From a virus, in the IMG/VR virus record IMGVR_UViG_3300025570_000037, positions 1 to 38,048 of that record: a stretch of DNA of 38,048 bases. One strand, given 5' to 3'. A program made the position numbers and the translations under genes. Position 1 is the stretch's first letter, and every line of letters starts with the position of its first letter. The notes beneath the pieces are model-generated. The model searched no databases, was not told where the DNA came from, and saw nothing but the letters and a program-made list of their open reading frames with translations. Below, in pieces: positions 1-8,830 of the stretch.

Positions 1-2
1 GA

Positions 3-56
3 GACGACGGCGACGGCGACGGCGGCGGCGACGGCGGCGACGGCGACTTGATCTAA
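3..56 (+). CDS. 3' end of an upstream gene, acidic Asp/Gly-rich tail (partial; possible phage ssDNA-binding protein)
   Basis: Only the last 17 codons and the TAA stop are in the window. Reading from base 3 they give an alternating Asp/Gly tail that ends in Asp-Leu-Ile. A flexible, acidic C-terminus ending in a hydrophobic residue is typical of single-stranded DNA-binding proteins, where it recruits partner proteins. In many phages a DUF2815-type ssDNA-binding protein lies just before a gene set of DNA polymerase, VRR-NUC and SNF2 helicase, exactly as here. The identity is inferred from tail chemistry and context only; the folded domain is outside the window. The other two frames give low-complexity Thr/Ala or Arg runs and are less plausible. 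Confidence 0.6.
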   Translation, partial: DDGDGDGGGDGGDGDLI

Positions 57-65
57 GCGACCCTT

Positions 66-89
66 AGGGGGCTGGGCAACTGGCCCCCT
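66..89 (+). terminator. Hairpin between upstream gene and DNA polymerase, possible terminator
   Basis: AGGGGGC at 66-72 pairs perfectly with GCCCCCT at 83-89 around a 10-base loop. It lies in the 57-base gap after the upstream stop and before the polymerase ribosome binding site (AAGAGG, 102-107). The following bases are pyrimidine-rich (TTCCTCTCC) but not a real T run, so it is either a weak terminator or attenuator, or an mRNA-stabilising hairpin. Confidence 0.5.
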
Positions 90-113
90 TCCTCTCCTGA
101 CCAAGAGGTTATC

Positions 114-2276
114 ATGCCCAAAGATATTATGAACCTTGACTTCGAGACCTTCTCGGAGGCCGATCTGACCCAAGTCGGGTCCCACAACTATGCCCTGCAT
201 CCGTCGACAGAAATCCTGATGTGCGCTTACCGGATCAACATGGGTCCGAAGAAGCAATGGGTGCCTGCCGAGGGGGACCCCTGCCCGCCAGAACTTGCCG
301 AGGCCATGACCGATCCCGAGGTAGAGAAGTGGGCGTGGAACGCGGCCTTCGAGATGGTCATCACGAAGAACGTCTGGGGCAAGAACGTCGATGTCCGCCA
401 GTGGCGCGACACGATGGTCCTCGGCCACTACACCGGGTTCCCGGGACAGCTTGAAAAGGCGGGCCCGGCGCTCGGACTGCCGGAAGAGATGTGTAAGAAC
501 CCGAGCGGCAAGCGCCTGATGCGTAAGTTTTCGATGATGAAGAAGAGCCTGAAGAAAGCAAACAAGGGTGAACTGGAACGGACCCTCTGGTGGGAAGCCA
601 TCGGAGACTGGCACGGCTATCTCGAATACAATATGGACGACGTCGAAGCTGAGTCCCAGATCAGGGAAATCTTGATTAAGCACGACCTGCCGTCGTGGGA
701 GTGGGAGAACTGGTTCCTCGACCAAGAGATCAATCAGGCAGGGCTGCCGATCAACATGAGGATGGTCCGCAATGCGGTCCGCATCTACGACGAAGCCTAT
801 GCCAAGGGGTTGCTGGAGATGCGGGAGGTTACGGGCCTCTCGAACCCCAACGCGCCAGCCCAGCTACTGCCGTGGCTCCAACAGCAGGGCTACATGTTCG
901 AGGATACCAAGAAGGGCCACATCAAGCAGGCGTGGACCTACTTTGAGGAACAGCCGGACCATTGGGACAAGGACCAATGGGACGAATACAGGTCCAACGA
1001 CGGCTTAAAAGATGCACTGTCTTTGCGGCTCGAATTAGGCCGCTCGTCGATCAAGAAGTTCCACGCCTTGGAGACAGCCGTCAGCCCAGATGGGAACCTG
1101 CGGAATGTGCTGCAATTTATGGGGGCCAGCCGCACCGGACGTTGGGCTGGGCGGACCTATCAGCCACAGAACCTACCACGGCCAGAGAAGCGGTTCGAGA
1201 AAGAGATCGAGATACATGCGGCCAACGTCGCCCGGCTCGACTTCGAGGGGATCGAACTGATCTATGACAACACGTTTGATCTGCTGGCGTCCTGCATCCG
1301 GCCTGCCGCGCAGGCTCCGGAGGGATACCTGTTCGTGGACGCCGACCTGAACGCCATCGAGAACCGAGTCCTCGGCTGGCTGGCGAACTGCCCGAAAATC
1401 CTTAGAGTTTTTGAACTTGGGCGCGACCCATACATCGACTTCGCCACATACCTGTTTGAAGAGAACTACGACGACCTCTGGGACGAATATAAGCGGGGGA
1501 ACAGTGCCAAGCGAACCATCGCCAAGCCCGGGGTTCTCGGGTGTGGCTATATGCTCGGACCGGGGAAGCAATACGAGAATAGTCAATCGGGTGAGATCGA
1601 GGCGACCGGGCTGTTAGGTTACGCATGGAACATGGGTGTCCAATTTACTCCTGCACAAAGCGAATTGTCTGTGAAGACTTTCCGCCGAGAGTTCAAGGAG
1701 GTCAAGGATTATTGGTATGCAATCGAACGGGCCGCAGTGACCTGCGTCCGCGAACGTCGCACGACCTCCTGCGGCCACGTCGTCTTCGACATGGAAGAGG
1801 GTGAAGTCGAGATCGACGTGAACGGCCAGAAGATGAAGGTCGGCGGGAACTTCATGCGGATGAAGCTGCCCAGCGGGCGCTACCTGCATTACTACCGCCC
1901 CAGTATCCAACCAACCAAGATGCCGTGGAAAGACGATCAGGGGAAAGCTGTCTACCGTGAATCCCTGACATACGAGGGCGTCAACGACAAGAAGCAATGG
2001 GCCCGGATGTCGACCCACCCGGGCAAGCTGACAGAGAACGCCGACCAAGCAATCAGCCGCGACCTGCTCGTCCACGGGATGAAGCTGGCCCGCTGGGGGC
2101 ACGGCCTCGACATCCGCCTGCACGTCCATGACCAAAACCTCGCGCTGGTGAAAGAGGATCAAGCCGAGGAAGCCCTTAAAATTATGAACGCTTGCATGGA
2201 GACTCCCCCTGACTGGGCGGTCGGCCTGCCGCTGGGCTCTGCTGGTTTCATCTCGCAAGTATTCAAGAAGGACTAA
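114..2276 (+). CDS. polA: Family A DNA polymerase with 3'-5' exonuclease
   Basis: Replicative phage DNA polymerase of the Pol I family, 720 aa. The N-terminal 3'-5' proofreading domain looks intact: Exo I Asp9-x-Glu11, an Asn-x-x-Phe-Glu Exo II motif and a Tyr-x-x-x-Asp Exo III motif (DEDDy type). No 5'-3' exonuclease domain is present, as usual in phages. In the polymerase domain, motif A carries Asp411 and Glu416, motif B (O-helix) carries Lys471 and Tyr479, and motif C reads His672-Asp673-Gln674. Two features stand out: the O-helix position equivalent to E. coli Phe762 is Leu475, and the usual HDE of motif C is HDQ. ATG at 114 is preceded by AAGAGG. The gene is followed after one base by a VRR-NUC gene and then a SNF2 helicase, a recurring phage replication cassette. 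Confidence 0.96.
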   Translation: MPKDIMNLDFETFSEADLTQVGSHNYALHPSTEILMCAYRINMGPKKQWVPAEGDPCPPELAEAMTDPEVEKWAWNAAFEMVITKNVWGKNVDVRQWRDTMVLGHYTGFPGQLEKAGPALGLPEEMCKNPSGKRLMRKFSMMKKSLKKANKGELERTLWWEAIGDWHGYLEYNMDDVEAESQIREILIKHDLPSWEWENWFLDQEINQAGLPINMRMVRNAVRIYDEAYAKGLLEMREVTGLSNPNAPAQLLPWLQQQGYMFEDTKKGHIKQAWTYFEEQPDHWDKDQWDEYRSNDGLKDALSLRLELGRSSIKKFHALETAVSPDGNLRNVLQFMGASRTGRWAGRTYQPQNLPRPEKRFEKEIEIHAANVARLDFEGIELIYDNTFDLLASCIRPAAQAPEGYLFVDADLNAIENRVLGWLANCPKILRVFELGRDPYIDFATYLFEENYDDLWDEYKRGNSAKRTIAKPGVLGCGYMLGPGKQYENSQSGEIEATGLLGYAWNMGVQFTPAQSELSVKTFRREFKEVKDYWYAIERAAVTCVRERRTTSCGHVVFDMEEGEVEIDVNGQKMKVGGNFMRMKLPSGRYLHYYRPSIQPTKMPWKDDQGKAVYRESLTYEGVNDKKQWARMSTHPGKLTENADQAISRDLLVHGMKLARWGHGLDIRLHVHDQNLALVKEDQAEEALKIMNACMETPPDWAVGLPLGSAGFISQVFKKD

Positions 2277-2277
2277 T

Positions 2278-2553
2278 ATGGAAAGCGCCATCGAGAACCC
2301 AGTCGTCACCCGGGCGGAACGCGCCGGATACTTCGTGCGCAAGGTGCAGTGGGTCGGACGACGCAGCGCCCCCGACAGGCTGTTCGCCCGGGAGGATCGC
2401 GGCGAGGTCTGGATCGAGTTCAAAGACACTGGCGAGGTCCCGACCCGGCTGCAACTGAACGAGCATAAGCGCATGCGAGAGGCCGGGATGGAGGTCCATG
2501 TCTGCGACAACATCACCGACGCCCTGCGCATCCTGTGGCTGACCAATGAGTAA
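2278..2553 (+). CDS. VRR-NUC domain nuclease
   Basis: Small stand-alone VRR-NUC protein (91 aa) of the PD-(D/E)xK nuclease superfamily, the fold of Holliday-junction-resolvase-like enzymes. The catalytic pattern is visible as Pro32-Asp33 followed by Glu47-Phe-Lys49 on the next strand, with a conserved Gln and His in the helix after it. Single-domain VRR-NUC proteins of this size are common in phages next to SNF2 helicases and polymerases and are thought to process branched DNA during replication or before packaging. It starts one base after the polymerase stop and overlaps the helicase gene by 8 bases, so the three are probably co-translated. Family assignment is firm; the actual substrate is not known from sequence. 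Confidence 0.9.
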   Translation: MESAIENPVVTRAERAGYFVRKVQWVGRRSAPDRLFAREDRGEVWIEFKDTGEVPTRLQLNEHKRMREAGMEVHVCDNITDALRILWLTNE

Positions 2554-4045
2554 GATCGTCCTCCCCAAGCACCTCAACGATCTCGAAGCCGAGGAACTGA
2601 TCTGGGGGCCGCCAGACAGGATGCTGAAGGCCAGCGACATGCGCGGATACCAGAAGTGGATGTCCGACCTGATCGTGGAGAAGGACGGAGTCTACCTCGG
2701 TGCCGACATGGGGCTGGGCAAGACCGGGGCCGTCCTCCATGCGCTAGTGCGGCTCCTGAAGGCTGGCACGGTCAAGCACGGCCTGATTATCGCCCCGCTC
2801 TATGTGGCCGAGGAAACGTGGACGGAAGAGATTGCCAAGTGGGCCTTTGCCCGGGGCCTGCGCTATCGCGTCATCACCGGGACGGAGCCAGAGCGGATCG
2901 CCGCGCTGAAGCTGGGGCCGGGCGACCTGACCATCGTCAATAGAGAGAACCTGCGCTGGCTGCTGCGCAAGCTGGGGCTAAAGCGGTGGTGCTTCGACTT
3001 CATCGCCTACGACGAAGCCAGCCGACTCAAGCGAGGCATGACCCGGACCCGTCCGACCAAGCGGAAGGACGGGACCGAGAGCAAGCCTCGCGTGTCCGAA
3101 CTGGGCGTCCTAGATGCCGTCCGGTTCAAGACCAAGCGGCTCGTCGAACTGTCCGGGACGCCAGCCCCCAACGGGCTGATTGACCTCTACGGCCCGATCT
3201 ACGCCATCGACCAAGGCAAGCGACTAGGTTCGAGCATGACGGCTTACAAACGGCGCTGGTTTATCGAAGACAAATACACGGGAAAGGTCGAGCCCCGGGA
3301 GGGCGCTCTGGAAGACATCACCCGGGCACTGGAGGACGTCTTCTTCAGCCTGCGATCCGAGGACTATCTGGAACTGCCCCCGCTGATCGAGATCGACCAC
3401 GCGGTCAACTTATCCCCGAAGGAGAAGGCGCAGTATAAGGAGTTGGAACGGGAGAGCGCCTTGGAGGTTCAGGGCCGCTGGGGCGACCCCGAGATGATCG
3501 AGGCCGTCAACGGAGGCGTCCTCGTCGGGAAGCTGCTCCAGTTCGCCAATGGCTCGCTCTACGGGGAGGACGGCACAGACCACCCGGTCCACTCCCGCAA
3601 GCTGGACGTTTTGGAATCCATCTACGAAGAGTCCGGAGGCAAGCCACTGCTAGTTGCCTATTCTTTCAAATTCGATAAAGATGCTATACTAAAGAGGTTC
3701 CCGTTCGCGAGAGTGTTCGGCGATGGGCCTAACGACAAACGGAATTGGAACGCAGGTCGTTACCCCATCATGCTGATGCACCCGGCCTCCGCTGGGCACG
3801 GCCTGAACTTTCAGGCGGGCTCGAACATCGCGGTGTGGTATGGGCTGACATGGTCGCTCGAACTGTATTTGCAGTTCATCAAGCGGCTCTGGCGCTCGGG
3901 ACAAAAAGAAGACCGGGTCTTCCTCCATCGCATCTTAGCGAACGGGACGGCGGACTGGGATGTGCTGCGGACCCTCGGAACGAAGGGGGCGACGCAGGAT
4001 GCGATTACTGAGACCGTGAGGGTCAGATTGGAGCGGATGATATGA
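2546..4045 (+). CDS. SNF2-family (superfamily 2) DNA helicase/translocase
   Basis: ATP-dependent DNA translocase of the SNF2 group, 499 aa, close to the usual length for the compact phage version. Motif I is Met-Gly-Leu-Gly-Lys59-Thr; motif II is Asp156-Glu-Ala-Ser rather than DEAH; motif III is SGTPAPN starting at Ser203. The second RecA lobe shows the GHGLNFQ motif V and a QFIKRLWRSGQ motif VI with the arginine finger region. It overlaps VRR-NUC by 8 bases and ends with an ATGA overlap onto the terminase small subunit, which ties replication to packaging genes. Phage members may remodel forks or recombination intermediates together with the neighbouring nuclease; that role is inferred from conserved linkage. 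Confidence 0.94.
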   Translation: MSKIVLPKHLNDLEAEELIWGPPDRMLKASDMRGYQKWMSDLIVEKDGVYLGADMGLGKTGAVLHALVRLLKAGTVKHGLIIAPLYVAEETWTEEIAKWAFARGLRYRVITGTEPERIAALKLGPGDLTIVNRENLRWLLRKLGLKRWCFDFIAYDEASRLKRGMTRTRPTKRKDGTESKPRVSELGVLDAVRFKTKRLVELSGTPAPNGLIDLYGPIYAIDQGKRLGSSMTAYKRRWFIEDKYTGKVEPREGALEDITRALEDVFFSLRSEDYLELPPLIEIDHAVNLSPKEKAQYKELERESALEVQGRWGDPEMIEAVNGGVLVGKLLQFANGSLYGEDGTDHPVHSRKLDVLESIYEESGGKPLLVAYSFKFDKDAILKRFPFARVFGDGPNDKRNWNAGRYPIMLMHPASAGHGLNFQAGSNIAVWYGLTWSLELYLQFIKRLWRSGQKEDRVFLHRILANGTADWDVLRTLGTKGATQDAITETVRVRLERMI

Positions 4046-4752
4046 CGAAGGTGGCGAGAGAATTAGGGCCGGGCGACCGACTGGCAGCACACATCACCGC
4101 CCAGCGCGAGGCGACATCACCCCTGTCGATGAACGGTCTGGCGGACAGTGCGCTTCAGGGTGTGACGGTCAGTTTTTTGGCGCAAGTCTTCCGGATTGAC
4201 AATGCCGCCGTTAAGCGGAAGTTGGTCAACTGCCCCATCCTCGAAAGCCGACGCCGGGGGGCCACGCAGGTCCAGCACCTTTACGATCTGGCGACGGCCT
4301 GCAAGTTCCTCGTCGAGACCGATCTGGATGTTAAGACCCTGATCGGACGGCTGAAGCGCGAAGACTTACCCCCAGCTATATCCACAGCCTACTGGGACGC
4401 CCTGCTGAAGAAGCAGAAATACGAAGAGAACGCAGGAGACCTTTGGCGGACCGAGAAGGTCTGGGAAGTGCTGTCCGGGACGTTCCAGACTTTGAAGTTC
4501 ACGATGCAACTCTGGCCGGAGACAATCGAGCGCCAGACCGGGCTGACGGACGAGCAGAGAGAACTGATGCAGGGCATGATCGACGGGATGCAGCAGGAAC
4601 TGTTCGACTCTATGGTGCAAAGAGCCAAGGAGAACCGGACAGGTTCACAAATGGAAGAGATTCCCGAGAACATGCGGATACCTCTGCTGGCGGACGAGGT
4701 CGAAGACGCTGGTGACGACGATGACGATGACGAGTTTGGGGGCCTGATATGA
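4042..4752 (+). CDS. Terminase small subunit (Nu1/DUF1441-like)
   Basis: Predicted DNA-recognition subunit of the packaging motor, 236 aa. It sits directly upstream of a GpA-type large subunit, with ATGA overlaps at both ends. The N-terminal third (about residues 30-75) has helix-turn-helix character (LAQVFRIDNAAVKRKL), followed by a helical region with a WDALLKKQKYEENAGD segment that resembles the DUF1441 phage packaging family related to lambda Nu1. The C-terminus is strongly acidic, with a run of Asp residues, and may be flexible. It would bind the packaging start site and bring the large subunit to DNA. Assignment is by family resemblance plus position. Confidence 0.82.
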   Translation: MTKVARELGPGDRLAAHITAQREATSPLSMNGLADSALQGVTVSFLAQVFRIDNAAVKRKLVNCPILESRRRGATQVQHLYDLATACKFLVETDLDVKTLIGRLKREDLPPAISTAYWDALLKKQKYEENAGDLWRTEKVWEVLSGTFQTLKFTMQLWPETIERQTGLTDEQRELMQGMIDGMQQELFDSMVQRAKENRTGSQMEEIPENMRIPLLADEVEDAGDDDDDDEFGGLI

Positions 4753-6887
4753 GTATGACGTTCAGTTCCTTGGAGGCTATGATCGCGGACGCCGCCGAAG
4801 CGGTCCGCCCAGCTAAGCGGATGACGGTAGCCGAGGCAGCCGAAGAATATCGCTACATCAACAACCCCGGTGCCTATGTCGGCCCGTGGAGGAACGCGAC
4901 TACGCCGTATCTCGTCGACCCGATGAACACCCTCACCAGTTGGAAGTTCACCGGGATGGTGTTCGTCGGCCCGGCCCAGTGTGGCAAGACCGACATGTTC
5001 CCCAACTGGATTGGGTATTCAGCCATTTGCGATCCGGCGGATATGATGCTGGTTCAGACCAGCCAGACCACGGCCCGGGACTTCTCGATGCGCCGGATCG
5101 ACCGCCTTCACAGGCATAGCCCAAAGATCGGGGAGCGCCTGATGAACACCAAGCAGGCCGACAACACCTACGACAAAACCTACCGATCCGGGATGCTTCT
5201 GTCGCTCTCGTGGCCGACGATCAACGAACTCTCAGGTAAGCCGATTCCGCGACTGTGGCTGACGGACTACGACCGGATGCAGCAAGACGTCGACGGGGAG
5301 GGTTCGCCTTTCTTCCTGTCTCGGAAGCGGGCGACCACGTTCCGCTCGAACGGCATGTGCGCGGCGGAGAGTAGCCCCGGCTTTACGGTCGACAACCCGA
5401 AATGGGTGCGCGGCTCCAAGCACGAGGCCCCACCAACCCAAGGCATCCTTGGTCTTTACAATCAGGGCGACAGGCGTCGCTGGTATTGGCAGTGCATCGA
5501 CTGTCGCGAGTGGTTCGAGCCCTCTTTCGATCTACTACGCTGGGACGAGAGCGACGACATCATGGAGTCGGCGGAGAGTTGCTATCTGGAGTGTCCGCAC
5601 TGCGCCGGGCAATATCACCACGATCCTCACAAGGGCCGCCCGGGAAAACACATACTGAACCATACAGGCAAGTGGGTTCCCGACTTCTGCCAGATTGACA
5701 AGGAGGGGAACATCACAGGGTCGCCGCCTCGGTCGTCCATCGCCAGCTTCTGGTTGAAGGGTGTGGCTGCTGCGTTCTCCGACTGGAAAACACTGGTGTT
5801 CAACTATCTGTCGGCCTCGCGGGAATATGACCGGACGATGAACGAGGAGTCACTGAAAGCCACGGTCAACACCGATCAGGGCGAAGCCTACATCCCCAAG
5901 AACCTATCTTCCGACCGGGTGCCTGAAGCACTAAAGGCTCGATCCAAGGAGCGCGGTCACAAGGTCGTCCCGACCAACGTCCGCTTTATGGTCGCCACAG
6001 TTGACATCCAGAAGCACCGCTTCGTGGTGCAGGTCCACGGGATCACGCGGACCCGCGACATCGTGGTGATCGACCGTTTCGACATTCAGAAGTCACGGCG
6101 CGAAGACAAGGTCGCGGGCGGGTGGTCATGGGTGAACCCCGGGGCTTATGCCGAGGACTGGAAGCTGCTGGTCGACGAGGTCATACTGAAGACCTACGAA
6201 CTAGGCGACGGGTCGGGCCGGAAGATGGCGATCAAGAACACCTACTGCGACTCTGGTGGTAAAGCAGGCGTGACCGCCAACGCATACAACTTCTACCGCT
6301 GGCTCCGCTGGGGTGACAGCGACGAGGACAAGCAGGACGGCGACGAGACTGAAGAGGGAACATACGAGTGGACCCCGGGCCTCGCCGGGCGGTTCACGCT
6401 TATCAAGGGTGCATCGACAAAGGAACACCCCCGGGTCAAACTCAGCTTCCCCGACAGTCAACGGAAAGACCGGAACGCAGGGGCCCGGGGCGAAATTCCC
6501 GTGCTGTTCATCAACACTAACTCGATCAAAGACATGCTCGACAACATGCTGAACCGCACGGACCCCGGCGGGCAGATCGAGTTCCCAAACTGGCTTGACG
6601 ACAACTTCTTCATCGAATTGACCGTCGAGATCAAAGACAAAGTGAAGAATATCTGGACGAACCCGAACAACTTCAGGAACGAAAGCTGGGACCTTTTGGT
6701 CTATTGTATTGCAGGAACATTGACACATGACATCGGATTGGAGCATCTTGATTTTGGAGACCCCCCGGGCTGGGCGGAGCAGTGGGATATGAACGACCTT
6801 GTATTTGATCCCAAAATCGCCGATAAACCATTTGAAGGCGATGACAAGAAGAGGTCACTATCCGACCTTGCCCAGAACCTAGCGTGA
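4749..6887 (+). CDS. Terminase large subunit, GpA type
   Basis: Packaging ATPase-nuclease of the lambda gpA family, 712 aa (lambda gpA is 641). The ATPase domain has a Walker A at Gly74 to Lys80-Thr81 (GPAQCGKT) and a Walker-B-like LWLTDYD segment near residue 170. A zinc-binding pair typical of this family follows: Cys249-x2-Cys252 and Cys282-x2-Cys285. The C-terminal nuclease has acidic metal-ligand candidates at Asp419 (VDIQ), Asp501 (YCDSGG) and Asp648 (ESWD). It overlaps the small subunit by ATGA and is followed 7 bases later by the gpW-like gene. GpA terminases usually make cohesive ends at cos sites, so cos packaging is a reasonable guess, but no cos site is recognised in the window. 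Confidence 0.96.
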   Translation: MSMTFSSLEAMIADAAEAVRPAKRMTVAEAAEEYRYINNPGAYVGPWRNATTPYLVDPMNTLTSWKFTGMVFVGPAQCGKTDMFPNWIGYSAICDPADMMLVQTSQTTARDFSMRRIDRLHRHSPKIGERLMNTKQADNTYDKTYRSGMLLSLSWPTINELSGKPIPRLWLTDYDRMQQDVDGEGSPFFLSRKRATTFRSNGMCAAESSPGFTVDNPKWVRGSKHEAPPTQGILGLYNQGDRRRWYWQCIDCREWFEPSFDLLRWDESDDIMESAESCYLECPHCAGQYHHDPHKGRPGKHILNHTGKWVPDFCQIDKEGNITGSPPRSSIASFWLKGVAAAFSDWKTLVFNYLSASREYDRTMNEESLKATVNTDQGEAYIPKNLSSDRVPEALKARSKERGHKVVPTNVRFMVATVDIQKHRFVVQVHGITRTRDIVVIDRFDIQKSRREDKVAGGWSWVNPGAYAEDWKLLVDEVILKTYELGDGSGRKMAIKNTYCDSGGKAGVTANAYNFYRWLRWGDSDEDKQDGDETEEGTYEWTPGLAGRFTLIKGASTKEHPRVKLSFPDSQRKDRNAGARGEIPVLFINTNSIKDMLDNMLNRTDPGGQIEFPNWLDDNFFIELTVEIKDKVKNIWTNPNNFRNESWDLLVYCIAGTLTHDIGLEHLDFGDPPGWAEQWDMNDLVFDPKIADKPFEGDDKKRSLSDLAQNLA

Positions 6888-6894
6888 GGCCCGC

Positions 6895-7137
6895 ATGGCA
6901 ACGACGACCCTGACACCAGAAGAAACTATAGCCTACACCGCCCGCTTGGCGGAGGCAGAGGCGGCTTTACACAAGCTGTTGATCGGGGGCCACGCCCGCG
7001 TTATCGTCGACAGTAACGGTGAACGTGTCGAATTTACCGCAGGAAACGCAGATAAACTTCGGGCTTATATCGCCGAGTTGAAACTGGCCTTGGGCAAGAG
7101 AACTGTCTGCGGCCCCATGCGTCCGTGGATGGTGTGA
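6895..7137 (+). CDS. Head-tail joining protein, gpW-like
   Basis: Small (80 aa) protein matching the lambda gpW pattern: an N-terminal helix (ARLAEAEAALHKLLIGG), a central beta hairpin ending in ERVEFTAG, then a helix (KLRAYIAELKLALG). gpW fills the gap below the portal and is needed for tail attachment. Position between terminase and portal is the same as in lambda. A slightly longer N-terminus than lambda's 68 aa accounts for the size difference. Confidence 0.9.
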   Translation: MATTTLTPEETIAYTARLAEAEAALHKLLIGGHARVIVDSNGERVEFTAGNADKLRAYIAELKLALGKRTVCGPMRPWMV

Positions 7138-7138
7138 T

Positions 7139-8830
7139 ATGACCCAAATGCCCCGAATCGTAACGCCCGAGCAGATGGACCTCTCCGACTCCATCGCCGA
7201 GTTGATCGGCCCTCAGTATCGGGAGATGGCCTTCACTGGGGCCTATGACGGGGCTGCGGTCTTCGAGAAGAACCTCTCGACATGGTCGCCACCCCTCCAA
7301 TCAGCCGACAGAGACATGATCCCCGAGAAGCGGACGCTCGACGCCCGCGCCCGGGACGTCGCACGGAACGATGCTTACATCGCAGGCGGCGGGACGCTCC
7401 ACAAAGACTCCATCGTGGGTCACATGTATATGCTGAACGCCAAGCCTCAGATCGAGATACTAGGCTGGTCTGAGGACCGTGCGGAGGCTTTCCAGAAGGA
7501 AGTCGAAGCCAAATTCCAGACGTGGGCCGACAGCCCGCACAAGTGGGTCGACGCCTCGCGGCAGAACGACCTGACCGATATGATCCGACTGGCCGTGGGT
7601 GTCTACACCTTCGGCGGTGAGGTTCTGGCGACAGCCGAGTGGCTGAGTCGGAACCGCCGGGAGTATGCGACCGCGATCCAGATGGTCGACACTGACCGCC
7701 TTCAGACCCCGTGGGAATACGCCAACGACCCAACAGTCAAGGGCGGCATCAAGCACGACGCTTATGGTGCGCCCGTCACAGCCTTCATCCGGACCCGCCA
7801 CCCGGCGGACTTCGGCATGAACATGCGCGTCCCACTAAACGACTTCAAAGCCGTTGGCTACTGGAAGCCGTGGGGCCGCAAGCAAGTCATCCACATCCGC
7901 GAGCAACAACGTGTCGACCAGACCCGTGCCGTGGCTGACATCGTCGCAGGTCTCCGGGAGATCGCGATCACCCGGAAGTTCCGGGACGTGACCCTACAGA
8001 ACGCGGTGGTCAACGCTACTTACGCCGCCAGCATCGAGAGCGAACTTCCGAGCGAGGTCGTCTACCAGCAGATGGGCGGCGGCAACATCGGCGACTCTGT
8101 CACAGACTACGCCTCGGCTTACCTCGGCGCGATCAATGACTACGTCGGCAGTTCCAAGAACATGCGTATCGACGGCGTCAAGGTGCCCCACCTGTTCCCG
8201 GGCACGAAGCTGAACATGCACCCTGCGGGAACTCCCGGCGGGGTCGGTCAGGGCTTCGAGCAGTCCTTGCTGCGATATATCGCAGCGTCCCTGAACGTCA
8301 GCTACGAAGAACTGAGCAGGGACTTTTCCAATACGAACTACAGTTCCGCCCGGGCTGCGATGATGCAGACGTGGCGGTTCATGCAGTCGCGCAAGAAGAT
8401 CGTCGCGGACGGGCTGGCGAACACCGTCTACCGCTTGTGGATTGAAGAGGCGATCAACAACGACCGTCTCGAAACCTTCCGGGCATCAGAGTCCGAGGTG
8501 CTATACACCAACGGCCACCAGAACATGGCGTTTGACGCCCTGACCCGTGCCGACTGGATCGGTGCGTCACGCGGCCAGATCGACGAATTGAAGGAGACAC
8601 AGGCTGCCGTTCTGCGGATAAAATACGGGCTGTCGACTCACGAAGACGAATTGGCTAAACTAGGGAAAGACTGGCGGAAGATTTTCGTCCAGAAAGAACG
8701 TGAGCAGAAAGAGATGGAGGCCCGTGGGATCGTTTTGTTGGAAGACAACAGCGTGAACGCCGCGTCCGGATCACCACGCGAAGACGAGACAGGAGGCGAG
8801 AAAAGTGCCGACGAAAAAGACGCAAAATAG
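7139..8830 (+). CDS. Portal protein, lambda gpB family
   Basis: Portal vertex protein (563 aa; lambda gpB is 533), forming the dodecameric ring through which DNA enters the head and to which the tail joins. It is recognised by length, position (gpW-portal-protease) and conserved segments such as YEELSRDFSNTNYSSARAAM near residues 390-410, a hallmark of the Phage_portal_2 family. It begins one base after the gpW-like stop. Its last 26 bases overlap the protease gene, and the protease ribosome binding site lies inside its 3' end. The C-terminus is polar and acidic, probably disordered. Confidence 0.95.
   Translation: MTQMPRIVTPEQMDLSDSIAELIGPQYREMAFTGAYDGAAVFEKNLSTWSPPLQSADRDMIPEKRTLDARARDVARNDAYIAGGGTLHKDSIVGHMYMLNAKPQIEILGWSEDRAEAFQKEVEAKFQTWADSPHKWVDASRQNDLTDMIRLAVGVYTFGGEVLATAEWLSRNRREYATAIQMVDTDRLQTPWEYANDPTVKGGIKHDAYGAPVTAFIRTRHPADFGMNMRVPLNDFKAVGYWKPWGRKQVIHIREQQRVDQTRAVADIVAGLREIAITRKFRDVTLQNAVVNATYAASIESELPSEVVYQQMGGGNIGDSVTDYASAYLGAINDYVGSSKNMRIDGVKVPHLFPGTKLNMHPAGTPGGVGQGFEQSLLRYIAASLNVSYEELSRDFSNTNYSSARAAMMQTWRFMQSRKKIVADGLANTVYRLWIEEAINNDRLETFRASESEVLYTNGHQNMAFDALTRADWIGASRGQIDELKETQAAVLRIKYGLSTHEDELAKLGKDWRKIFVQKEREQKEMEARGIVLLEDNSVNAASGSPREDETGGEKSADEKDAK

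Noticed and set aside
1614-2546. Minus-strand reading frame of 310 residues opposite the polymerase and VRR-NUC genes
   Set aside because: It spans three well supported plus-strand genes and has no recognisable protein features.
3675-3705. Promoter-like TATACT with a poor -35 (TTCTTT) inside the helicase gene
   Set aside because: The -35 box is weak, the place is mid-gene, and no gene start follows nearby; probably a chance AT-rich patch.
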